DNA from: a bacterium
GTDB taxonomy: Bacteria; UBP14; UBA6098; 4484-93
DNA length: 58,868 nt
Direction: 5' to 3'
Assembly (NCBI GenBank): GCA_021158465.1
Contig: JAGGUN010000042.1
Span: 1-58,868 of the forward strand
The position numbers and the translations under genes were made by a program. Numbering within the stretch: the stretch's first letter is position 1; each line of letters starts with the position of its first letter. Positions 51,995 through 58,868 of the stretch are shown piece by piece. Under the pieces are notes generated by a model that worked only from the letters and a program-made list of their open reading frames with translations, was not told where the DNA came from and made no database searches.

Positions 51995-53248
51995 CTATAT
52001 CACCTCATCAAAGAGCATTTTCGCAAGGCGCGTTTTTGTTGCAAAGTCATCACGGTATTTCCTCGGTATAGGTGGTCCAGGCGGTGCAACATACTTTAGA
52101 GGGTTGACATTCTTGCCGTTGATCCTTATCCGATAGTCAAGATGGGGACCGGTCGCATACCCTGTGTGCCCAACGAAGCCGATGACCTGCCCCTGATTAA
52201 CCCTTTTCCCTCTTTTTATCCCCCTGGCAAACCTGGACAGATGCCCGTAGCAGGTGACGATCTTGCCTCTGTTGTGACTTATCTCAATGTAGTTTCCAAA
52301 CCCCTTCTTCCAGCCAGCAAATATAACCTTGCCGCTTCCTGCGGCAACGACTGGAGTTCCCTCCGGAGCCGCCAGGTCCACCCCGAGATGCGGGCGATAG
52401 ACCTTGAATATCGGATGAAGTCTCCGGTGAGAAAAATAGGAAGAAATCCTCGAGTAGTTCAATGGAGATCTCAAGAGTGTGCGCTTCAGAGCCTGCCCAT
52501 TGCTGTTATAATACCCCTTCTTCCCAGAGGGGTCCTCGTAGTAAAACGCCCAGAACGCTCTGTTCTCTGTTATATACTCTGCTGCAACGATATTCCCAAT
52601 CCTGACAGGTTTGTTCTTGTATAGATACTCCTCATACAGCACCTTGAACTTCTGACCGTTGCGTGTCTCAGTCAGAAAGTCTATGTCGTATGAGAAGACA
52701 TCGGAAAGCTTAGCGACAAGAACAGGTGGAATCTTCTGGTTTATCATCGACTCCCAGAGTGTATTTTTTACCTCTCCCTTCAGGAACCTCAGGCATTTTC
52801 CGAGTGGGACGCTGTCTCTCCTGGCGATATAAGTGTCACCTACTCTCTTCACATTGAACCCGTTCCATGGATGCCTCTCGTATCGGAATTCTTTGACCTT
52901 TCCGTTATGAGAGAAACGAGCGAAGAATCTGTCTCCCGGGCGGAGTGAGCGCATGTCGAGCAGGTTGGACAGTGCCGAGACTATCTCAAACGCATCCTTG
53001 TAGGGTAAACCAGAAAGGATGAGAGCCTCCGAAAGTGTTTCACCTTCCTGAATTGAGCCCGACACCTCGCAGGTAAGGGAGAAACGGTCATCGGAGGAGA
53101 TAACGGTTCTCCCAGAGAGGCGGGATACATAGTTCACGCAGATAGCTATATATATGGTGAGTGCGAGGAGGAAGTATAGCCTGATCAAGAGGTTATTCCT
53201 TGACCTCGATAACCTGGAATTTAAACAGTTGCGCATCACCATCCTCAA
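51995..53248 (-). CDS. LytM/M23 peptidase with OapA/LysM-like N-terminal domain (NlpD/ShyA type)
   Basis: Up to 417 residues. The longest start is a TTG at 53248; ATG 53236 (after GAGG) or TTG 53188, just after the previous stop with AAGGA, are more plausible, so the start is open. A membrane anchor (LLIRLYFLLALTIYIAICV) is followed by an OapA/LysM-like domain (SIQEGETLSEALILSG, LDMRSLRPGDRF), a central domain, and the M23 domain (about 275-400) with HLGVDLAAPEGTPVVAAG, CYGHLSRF and GPHLDYRI. The zinc residues are intact. It is a peptidoglycan endopeptidase of the type needed for cell growth in didermic bacteria. It overlaps the MEMO-AMMECR1 gene. Confidence 0.9.
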   Translation of the reverse strand: MRMVMRNCLNSRLSRSRNNLLIRLYFLLALTIYIAICVNYVSRLSGRTVISSDDRFSLTCEVSGSIQEGETLSEALILSGLPYKDAFEIVSALSNLLDMRSLRPGDRFFARFSHNGKVKEFRYERHPWNGFNVKRVGDTYIARRDSVPLGKCLRFLKGEVKNTLWESMINQKIPPVLVAKLSDVFSYDIDFLTETRNGQKFKVLYEEYLYKNKPVRIGNIVAAEYITENRAFWAFYYEDPSGKKGYYNSNGQALKRTLLRSPLNYSRISSYFSHRRLHPIFKVYRPHLGVDLAAPEGTPVVAAGSGKVIFAGWKKGFGNYIEISHNRGKIVTCYGHLSRFARGIKRGKRVNQGQVIGFVGHTGYATGPHLDYRIRINGKNVNPLKYVAPPGPPIPRKYRDDFATKTRLAKMLFDEVI

Positions 53249-54650
53249 AACAGGAAGAAGGAAGCCCTGCCTTCATACAGGTCCTTCTGACAAAGGTTAG
53301 TGGTCTCCACCCGTTTTTCACTGCAACATCGGGGAGGTTTGCACCAAGCTTGTCCAACCTTTTGGCTATGAGTCCGTCACGACCGATTTCTATCTCGTCG
53401 ATGCTGTTTACCTCTTCGATATTCACAAGCAAGATAACCTTTACGCTAATGTGAGATAGATCCGATGCCTGAACTGGGTTGTGCATCGGGTCGCATGTAG
53501 CCGCATTTGCTGCAACCCTAACAAGCGTCTTGTACAGCGGCCTTCTGGGTAAGAGTTCGGAAGCGACGCCGTAGATAACCTCACCGTTCGAGAGCTCGAC
53601 AATAACCCCTGCTTGCCTGTTCATAACGGGGTAAGCCGAACCTCTGACTACTGGACGCTCTCCGTTAAGTGTAAGCTGTATTGCTTCCTTCGCTGTGTTA
53701 AGAATGTATTTCTTCTCATCATCTGAGATAGAGAAGGATGTTGAAGCTCTCTCTTTTTCACTCGTGATAGCGGCAGCTATATACCCTGTATGCGGCTGAT
53801 TCCGCCCAAGTATCTGTGATGAGCTGGAGTAATTAAGCAGCTCCAAAGAAGCCCCCACTTCTTTGGGAAACGCACAGGAGAGAGCGAATAGAACCCCTTT
53901 CCCCGTGACGAAGTAGTTTGGTGAGAATATTCTGGCGACTGATGTGGGGGAGAACTCTTTGAGGATTGAGATGACCTCTCCGTCATTTCTGCTGCCGCTT
54001 TCAGTGGATAGCCCTTCACCCAAGAGAACACTTGCAACTATGAGCGGCTTTCCAATCGTTGCCTCTTGCCTTATGAATTTTCCGATCAGTCTTGCCCTGC
54101 TCGAATCTTCTGGCACGAGGATTGCGAGGTATTCGACATTGCCGAGCCTCTCCTGAATGAACGGTAGTTGAGCAAGCACCCCTGGCTCCTGAGAGCAAGA
54201 CGCTGTGTTGCAATACCTTTTGGCTCTCTTTGCGGCAGCCAGGTCGAGCCGGACAATTCCTATCGGGGTATTGAAGAACTCCTCCTCGCAGACAACTGGC
54301 CGAGATATAGGGTTTACCTTTGGTGGTGCAAGAATTATTACCCTGTTAAAGTCGTATGGATTGATGAATCTATAGGCGCAAGCAGCGACTCCCCCAGAGA
54401 AGAGTATCTTGTCGAAAGGAACTATTATGGCATCAGCTACTCCACCAGATTCGGGACTCTTCTCTAAAAGCTCGTCTATAAAGCCGGAAAGCTCACTAAG
54501 GCTACCGGAGTAACCGGTTATGGAAGAGAAATCCGCTTCCTCACCCAAAAGCGGATAGCAAATAATCATTGAAAAAGAAAGCGTAAGCAGCAGAATCAAC
54601 CAGGATGTCAACACACTGTTCATTAACGGGAATCTCTCATCCTTTTGCAA
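53193..54650 (-). CDS. Exported, degenerate MEMO-AMMECR1 fusion protein
   Basis: 485 residues from TTG 54650; ATG 54623 is an alternative that overlaps the stop of a five-codon ORF. A signal peptide or anchor (LTSWLILLLTLSFSMIICYPLLG) comes first. Residues about 70-300 match the MEMO family (FSGGVAACAYRFINPYDFNRVIILAPPK, SQEPGVLAQLPFIQERLG, QPHTGYIAAAI). Residues about 305-485 match AMMECR1 (EEVNSIDEIEIGRDGLIAKR, LPDVAVKNGWRPLTFVRRTCMKAGLP). Key residues differ: the MEMO APHAGY histidine motif reads VPFDKI (77-82), GPSHH reads APPK, and the AMMECR1 LRGCIG motif reads VIYGVAS. No radical SAM partner is nearby. It is probably a periplasmic binding or structural derivative of the AmmeMemoRadiSam proteins. 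Confidence 0.85.
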   Translation of the reverse strand: MQKDERFPLMNSVLTSWLILLLTLSFSMIICYPLLGEEADFSSITGYSGSLSELSGFIDELLEKSPESGGVADAIIVPFDKILFSGGVAACAYRFINPYDFNRVIILAPPKVNPISRPVVCEEEFFNTPIGIVRLDLAAAKRAKRYCNTASCSQEPGVLAQLPFIQERLGNVEYLAILVPEDSSRARLIGKFIRQEATIGKPLIVASVLLGEGLSTESGSRNDGEVISILKEFSPTSVARIFSPNYFVTGKGVLFALSCAFPKEVGASLELLNYSSSSQILGRNQPHTGYIAAAITSEKERASTSFSISDDEKKYILNTAKEAIQLTLNGERPVVRGSAYPVMNRQAGVIVELSNGEVIYGVASELLPRRPLYKTLVRVAANAATCDPMHNPVQASDLSHISVKVILLVNIEEVNSIDEIEIGRDGLIAKRLDKLGANLPDVAVKNGWRPLTFVRRTCMKAGLPSSCFEDGDAQLFKFQVIEVKE

Positions 54651-54701
54651 ACCTACTGTTTATTTTCCCCTTTCGCACCTCCTTATTTGAAGTTTCTACA
54701 T

Positions 54702-54730
54702 AAAGTAAACCAGGGAAGTAGGGTTGTCAA
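54702..54730 (-). promoter_or_regulatory. Sigma-70 promoter of the MEMO-AMMECR1/LytM unit
   Basis: TTGACA (54730-54725), 17 bases, TACTTT (54707-54702), starting one base after the glmU-type stop codon. The predicted start near 54695 gives a 5' leader of about 45 to 72 bases depending on the start used. The leader contains AAGGAGGTG that is too far from either start to serve it simply. Confidence 0.7.
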
Positions 54731-55480
54731 CTATTTTTTGCAACTCCTTTCAGAAAGGTAATTTTCTGCCATAGCCAGTTGCTCCGGGGAGTTTATGCCC
54801 AGGACCTCCATCGGTTCGGAGGCAGGGTAAACAAAAGTTCGTCTTCCTGCTGCCTTCAGGATACCGATCATGTCGGTCAGATATTTCTCACCCTGTGCGT
54901 TCCTTGTATCAACATCGTCTATGTGAGCGAATAGGTCTTCCTTTTTGAATATTATAACGCCTGAGTTAATCTCTCTAACTGCTCGCTCATCCTCCGTTGC
55001 ATCCTTGAATTCGACTATCCGCTCCAGTTCCCCTGATGGGCTTTTTATTATTCTTCCGTATTCCTTTGCATCAGGCAGAACAGCGGATAGAACCGTTGCG
55101 GAAGCTCCGTTTTCCCTATGGAAACGGACCAACTCCCTTATGGTTTTCTCACGGATGAACGGGACATCCCCGCAGAGAACAAGTATGTCCCCGTTGAACT
55201 CTGAGAGGATTTCCTTCGTTCTCAAGACAGCGTCTCCCGTGCCGAGCAGTTTGTCCTGATAGGCAAACTCAATACCGTGGAAACGCGAGAGGTATTGTTT
55301 GACCTTGTCGTGCATAAATCCGACGACAACGATGAGCCTTTCCGGGGCGAGTGCATACACCGTTTCGAGTAGATAGTATATTATCGGCTTGCCCTTTATT
55401 TGGAAGAGAACCTTTGGATACTCCCCCCCCATCCGTTTTCCCTTGCCGGCTGCAAGGATAACGACAGCGAGCTCTTTCAT
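54731..55480 (-). CDS. GlmU-type nucleotidyltransferase, N-terminal domain only
   Basis: 249 residues. LAAGKGKRMGGEYPKVLFQIKGKPI is the sugar-nucleotide pyrophosphorylase signature; YQDKLLGTGDAVLRTKE, LVLCGDVPFI and KEYGRIIKSPSGELERIVEFKDA match the uridyltransferase half of GlmU. The left-handed beta-helix acetyltransferase half of about 200 residues is missing, and the protein stops after EVLGINSPEQLAMAENYL, the exact domain boundary. It should make UDP-GlcNAc from GlcNAc-1-P and UTP, but a different sugar is possible, and acetylation must be done elsewhere. It overlaps panD by four bases. Confidence 0.88.
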   Translation of the reverse strand: MKELAVVILAAGKGKRMGGEYPKVLFQIKGKPIIYYLLETVYALAPERLIVVVGFMHDKVKQYLSRFHGIEFAYQDKLLGTGDAVLRTKEILSEFNGDILVLCGDVPFIREKTIRELVRFHRENGASATVLSAVLPDAKEYGRIIKSPSGELERIVEFKDATEDERAVREINSGVIIFKKEDLFAHIDDVDTRNAQGEKYLTDMIGILKAAGRRTFVYPASEPMEVLGINSPEQLAMAENYLSERSCKK

Positions 55481-55824
55481 CTCTTGATTATATTGTTATT
55501 GTCGTCCAGTTCCACAACGGTTGGGGCTGAGAACTCCTCCGGCTTACCTATGCCGTATGCAACAATCATTACTTTGTCGCCGACACTTCCTTTTCTTGCT
55601 GCAGGTCCGTTCAGGATAATCTCCCTCGAGCCGGCTTTACCGGGGATAATGTAGGTTTCGAGGCGTTCACCGTTGTTCAGATTAAGCACTTGAACCCTCT
55701 CGTACGGATACATCCCGACGGCATCGAGTATCTCCGTATCGATGGTGATGCTGCCGGAGTACTGGAGCTCTGTCCCTGTGATTGTTGCTTTATGTATCTT
55801 AGCTATGCAGAAAACCCTTAGCAT
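55477..55824 (-). CDS. panD: Aspartate 1-decarboxylase (pyruvoyl-dependent)
   Basis: 115 residues. The self-cleavage site G24-S25 in YSGSITID generates the pyruvoyl cofactor; K9, and Y58 in ETYIIPG, are also conserved. It makes beta-alanine for pantothenate and coenzyme A. The start overlaps nothing upstream, 16 bases after thiC; the stop overlaps the glmU-type start (ATGA). It joins coaBC in this window as a second CoA-pathway gene. Confidence 0.97.
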   Translation of the reverse strand: MLRVFCIAKIHKATITGTELQYSGSITIDTEILDAVGMYPYERVQVLNLNNGERLETYIIPGKAGSREIILNGPAARKGSVGDKVMIVAYGIGKPEEFSAPTVVELDDNNNIIKR

Positions 55825-55840
55825 ATCTCTTTAATTTAGG

Positions 55841-57127
55841 TTAGCTTTTTAGTCTCCTGATTTCTCCAAGCCTCTTCAATGCACAGTATTCACCACACAT
55901 TGTGCAGACATCCTCGTCGGTTGGCGGAGCTGCTGAGCGCAGTTTGGATGCTCTTTTGGGGTCTATTGCGAGTGAAAGCATCTTCTCCCAGTCGAGGGCA
56001 TGGCGGGCTTTTGACATCTCGAGGTCCTGCTCATATGCTCCTTTAACACCCTTTGCTATATCTCCTGCGTGTGCTGCAATCCTTGCTGCTATAACCCCCT
56101 CTCTGACCGCATCGACATCTGGCAGTGAGAGATGCTCTGTTCTTGTGACATAACATAGGAAGTCGGCACCTGCTGCCGCCGCTATTGCTCCTCCGATGGC
56201 TGCGGTGATGTGGTCATATCCTGCGGCGATGTCTGTTACAAGAGGACCCAAGACATAGAACGGTGCATTGTGGCAGAGCTTCTTCTCGAGCTTGACATTC
56301 ATTTCTATCTCGTTGATCGGGATGTGTCCCGGTCCCTCGATTATCGCCTGAACGCCCTTTTCCCTTGCCTTCTTTACCAGTTCTCCGAGAAAGATCATCT
56401 CCTGCACCTGTGGTCGGTCGGTGGCGTCTGGTAACCCTCCTGGTCTCAACCCATCCCCAAGCGATAGCGTGACATCGTATCTGTGGGCGATTTCAAGCAG
56501 TCTGTCGAAGTATTCATATAGTGGGTTTTCCCTCTTGTTGTAATACATCCACATAATTAGGAATGCTCCTCCCCGGCTGACGACATCGACTATCCTGCCC
56601 GATTTCTCCAGTCTCTCAACGGTGGAGCGTGTAACACCGCAGTGGACGGTCATAAAGTCGACGCCTTGCTCTGCCTGTGCCTCGATAGTATCGAATATCT
56701 CGTCGGGGGTCATCCGTATCATCCCCTCGCCACTGCGGAACTTGTTGACAGATACCTCGTATATCGGGACGGTCCCGACAGCCACGGGTGAGTTTTTGAT
56801 AATCTGCTCGCGGATACTTCTCAGGTCACCTCCCGTCGATAGGTCCATCACAGCGTCAGCTTTCGCATCAACCGCTGCTTTAAGTTTCTCAAGTTCCAGT
56901 TTTACATCGGCAATGTCTTCCGATGTCCCGATGTTTGCGTTGACCTTTGTTCTTAACCCCTCGCCGACTGCGAGCGGCTTGATTTCCCTTTTGTTGTTCT
57001 TGATGATAGCGATCGTCCCCGAGGCGACCCCTTTCCTTATGAACTCGGGGGAAAGGTTCTCCTCTTCTGCTACGAGACGCATCTGCTCTGTTATAATCCC
57101 TTTCTGGGCTTTCTCGATGATGGTCAT
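55841..57127 (-). CDS. thiC: Phosphomethylpyrimidine synthase ThiC
   Basis: 428 residues, the compact form without the N-terminal extension of proteobacterial ThiC. TVHCGVTRSTVERLEKSGRI, SLGDGLRPGGLPDATDR and IEGPGHIPINEIEMN are characteristic; the C-terminal radical-SAM cysteine set is CTMCGEYC. It converts aminoimidazole ribotide to the thiamine pyrimidine HMP-P. It overlaps the HD gene by four bases, so there is no room for a TPP riboswitch directly before it, and none was seen upstream in the operon. Confidence 0.97.
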   Translation of the reverse strand: MTIIEKAQKGIITEQMRLVAEEENLSPEFIRKGVASGTIAIIKNNKREIKPLAVGEGLRTKVNANIGTSEDIADVKLELEKLKAAVDAKADAVMDLSTGGDLRSIREQIIKNSPVAVGTVPIYEVSVNKFRSGEGMIRMTPDEIFDTIEAQAEQGVDFMTVHCGVTRSTVERLEKSGRIVDVVSRGGAFLIMWMYYNKRENPLYEYFDRLLEIAHRYDVTLSLGDGLRPGGLPDATDRPQVQEMIFLGELVKKAREKGVQAIIEGPGHIPINEIEMNVKLEKKLCHNAPFYVLGPLVTDIAAGYDHITAAIGGAIAAAAGADFLCYVTRTEHLSLPDVDAVREGVIAARIAAHAGDIAKGVKGAYEQDLEMSKARHALDWEKMLSLAIDPKRASKLRSAAPPTDEDVCTMCGEYCALKRLGEIRRLKS

Positions 57128-57663
57128 CTTTCCTTCTTTGTAAGTGTTATCGATTCAAAGTTTGCGAAGTCTGCTTTGTTAACGATTATCGCTTCCGGTG
57201 TTCTTCTTCTCCCGTCCCCCTCTTTCGCGTGTGTTGCAATGATATGTATCACCTCGAGCGGCAAACCGAACTCTCTTGCCAATGCGGAGCCGCTGAACGG
57301 GTGTCGATACATCCTCCCAAGCCGTGTGAACCTATATCCATCCTTTGTTTTCTCGTATTCTAACATCTTCCCGACATCGTGCAGGATAGCGCCGGATATA
57401 AGATGATCGAGATTTATCGGTAGCTTATCCTTATAGACCTCCTGCATTGCTTTTGCGATACCGAGTGAGCTTTTAACGACCGCCTGTGTATGCTCGAGTA
57501 GGCTGATATCCGTTTCCACAAGCAGTGTGAACGGGACAGAGAGAAGCGACTCATATGTGAACCCGCCGCGACGCATCGCCTCTTCCCAGCAGACGCGGGT
57601 TAATTCCCTGAGACCTTCGTCGGTTATCTTGTTTGCTTCCGGAAATGCAGTGTAGAAGTCCAT
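57124..57663 (-). CDS. HD-domain phosphohydrolase
   Basis: 179 residues. The metal site residues are H58 (EHTQ), H95-D96 (LHDVGK), H121 (HPFSG), H145 (THAKEGD) and the late D in NKADFAN, the layout of small HD hydrolases. It probably cuts phosphate from a nucleotide or nucleic acid, but the substrate is unknown. Coupling to thiC through ATGA might suggest a link to thiamine metabolism, which is only a guess. Confidence 0.88.
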   Translation of the reverse strand: MDFYTAFPEANKITDEGLRELTRVCWEEAMRRGGFTYESLLSVPFTLLVETDISLLEHTQAVVKSSLGIAKAMQEVYKDKLPINLDHLISGAILHDVGKMLEYEKTKDGYRFTRLGRMYRHPFSGSALAREFGLPLEVIHIIATHAKEGDGRRRTPEAIIVNKADFANFESITLTKKER

Positions 57664-57671
57664 CTTTTTCT

Positions 57672-58070
57672 CTATATATCAAGTTTTTCTGGTATGTTTC
57701 CAATGAGAGGTATCTTCCAGGTCTTCCCACGCAGAACATTCACGACACCTGCGATTGCGGCGATAGCAACTAAGAACAGTGCTACCTTCCAGAATAAGGC
57801 GCTGATAACAGCGATAATCTCGATAAGGAAGAGTATCACTCCCTGTCGCGCATGCTGGTATGCAAAGCGGTTCTCTTCCTTCCCTTGGAGGTACGGGATG
57901 AGACAAAGGAACGGAACATAGGCGAGAATTGCTAACCCCTTGCCTTCCTCTACATCGTCGGACGATATATCCTCTTCTTCGCTCCCCAATTCTTCGTCGG
58001 AGAAGAACTTGTCTATGATCCGTCTGCGGTGATACCCCTTGAACGGCTCGAAGTCCTTTTCTCTCGGCAT
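57672..58070 (-). CDS. DUF4870/Tic20-like small membrane protein
   Basis: 132 residues from ATG 58070, preceded by GGGGTGG; a TTG at 58076 is less likely. An acidic, charged N-terminus of about 45 residues is followed by three hydrophobic helices with LAYVPFLCLIPYL, RFAYQHARQGVILFLIEIIAVIS and WKIPLIGNIPEKL, the usual DUF4870 motifs. Its function is unknown; members are inner-membrane proteins. It overlaps the end of the TPR gene by a few bases of leader only. Confidence 0.85.
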   Translation of the reverse strand: MPREKDFEPFKGYHRRRIIDKFFSDEELGSEEEDISSDDVEEGKGLAILAYVPFLCLIPYLQGKEENRFAYQHARQGVILFLIEIIAVISALFWKVALFLVAIAAIAGVVNVLRGKTWKIPLIGNIPEKLDI

Positions 58071-58072
58071 TA

Positions 58073-58750
58073 TCAACCACCCCGGGTGATTAGTTCCTGA
58101 TAAGCGAGCTTGGCGTCGTAGCCGATATCTGTCTCGCCAAAGCCGTCGATAACCTTTCTGTAAAACTCCTTTGCCTTCTCCGTGTCTCCGGAAAGTTTAT
58201 ACGCCTCTGCGGTGTAGTAGAGGAGTTCTGCCTGTTTGAAGCTGTTCGGATATTTTTCCATTGTCTCCACAAACTTCTTTGCAGCTTCCTTTGCCTCTCC
58301 CTTCTCCATAAGACAGACACCGATTCCCTCCATAGCATTAAGCCTCATTTCGTCGTCTCCGGCGTCGGTGGCGAGGAATTTCTCGAAGTTCTCGATTGCT
58401 ACATCGTTTGCGCCTGTCAGGAAGTTCAGATAGCCGATATAGTAATAGCCAAGTTTTGCCGCCTTCTGCCCCTTAAAGTTCTCTGTGAGATAAGTGAGGC
58501 TGTCCATAGATGCCTGGAAATTGCCGAGCTTGAAATCGAGCAGTGCCTTCCCGAGCAATGTATAGGCGTCTTCTGCCTCCCTCTTGTTTGCCTGGGAAAC
58601 CCCCAAAACAGCGATAACCGCTATGATAATAGCAACCGCCCCCGCAGCGAAATACTGCCAGTGCCTCTGGATATAGATGTAGACTCGGGTGATGCCGGTA
58701 ATGAGCTTGTCCTCCTTCATCTCGCGCTTGGTAATACGCCTTTTTGCCAC
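58073..58750 (-). CDS. Membrane-anchored TPR protein (YfgM-like)
   Basis: 225 residues from a GTG preceded by AGGAGGCAGAA. A basic N-terminus and one membrane helix (about 34-52; FAAGAVAIIIAVIAVLGV) lead into TPR units (AYTLLGKALLDFKLGNFQASM, LGYYYIGYLNFLTGANDVAIENFEKFL, ELLYYTAEAYKLSGDTEKAKEFYRKVI). YfgM of E. coli has this layout and works with the Sec translocon and periplasmic chaperones. It lies 22 bases downstream of tRNA-Arg on the same strand and is probably co-transcribed with it. Confidence 0.85.
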   Translation of the reverse strand: MAKRRITKREMKEDKLITGITRVYIYIQRHWQYFAAGAVAIIIAVIAVLGVSQANKREAEDAYTLLGKALLDFKLGNFQASMDSLTYLTENFKGQKAAKLGYYYIGYLNFLTGANDVAIENFEKFLATDAGDDEMRLNAMEGIGVCLMEKGEAKEAAKKFVETMEKYPNSFKQAELLYYTAEAYKLSGDTEKAKEFYRKVIDGFGETDIGYDAKLAYQELITRGG

Positions 58751-58772
58751 TTCTGCCTCCTGGCAAGTACCT

Positions 58773-58846
<74 letters not shown>

Positions 58847-58868
58847 GGATGTAATTCAATTCCCAAAA

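Noticed and set aside
57128-57671. TPP riboswitch upstream of thiC
   Set aside because: The HD gene overlaps the thiC start and leaves no leader; no THI-box-like sequence was seen before the HD gene either.
57679-58080. Alternative minus-strand frame over the DUF4870-like gene
   Set aside because: Arg/Cys-rich shadow; the other frame has clear membrane helices and family motifs.

Overview
The window looks like a chromosomal contig from an uncultivated, Gram-negative-type bacterium of the wider FCB group (the style of candidate phyla such as WOR-3/Stahlbacteria, TA06 or Cloacimonadota). This placement is inferred. The evidence is six large exported proteins ending in a 'PNPFN/D' sorting module (the type recognised by the type IX secretion system, T9SS, or a relative), two PorV/PorQ-type outer-membrane proteins, OmpA-like domains, a WaaF-type glycosyltransferase and an ExbB/ExbD/TonB-like set. 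No insertion sequence, phage gene, CRISPR array or rRNA was seen. Gene density is very high. No gene-free stretch exceeds 300 bases, so nothing is left unexplained at that scale.

Layout. 1-1529 (-) is a truncated secreted protein. A consensus promoter drives tRNA-Gly and tRNA-Cys (+). 1934-3692 (-) is a compact operon of L27, an ElbB-like protein and a fumarase alpha subunit. 3852-10827 (+) pairs a PorV-OmpA fusion with an 1824-residue surface protein. 10857-22459 (-) is a run of exported or membrane functions: lipoprotein, class I glutamine amidotransferase, site-2 protease, a small membrane protein, thermolysin-like and carboxypeptidase-like secreted proteases, an OmpA-like protein, a ROK sugar kinase and an FG-GAP protein. 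22507-32002 (-) is a housekeeping run: coaBC, uracil-DNA glycosylase, dnaB, queH, a pseudo-receiver, ffh, rpsP, khpA, rimM, trmD, rplS, rnhB and a heptosyltransferase. It starts from a perfect sigma-70 promoter, divergent to mrp and a LytM peptidase (+).

33892-51904 (-) is the most interesting part, about 18 kb of nine closely spaced genes: two giant sorting-domain proteins, a PorV-TPR protein, an ExbB with an N-terminal exported FN3-like domain, two ExbDs, a TonB-like lipoprotein, a TPR/PEGA-like/beta-propeller protein and a second TPR protein. The mix of parts resembles pieces of the T9SS/gliding apparatus (PorV, PorE, PorW/SprE and a proton-driven motor) but uses ExbB/ExbD. I infer that it is an energised cell-surface system that builds or exports the two giant proteins.

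51995-58846 (-) holds a LytM/M23 peptidase, an exported and degenerate MEMO-AMMECR1 fusion, then a tightly overlapping operon of tRNA-Arg, a TPR membrane protein, a DUF4870-like protein, an HD hydrolase, thiC, panD and a GlmU-type nucleotidyltransferase. Many genes overlap by ATGA, which suggests translational coupling. Start codons were chosen from visible Shine-Dalgarno sequences and from promoters that exclude upstream starts.
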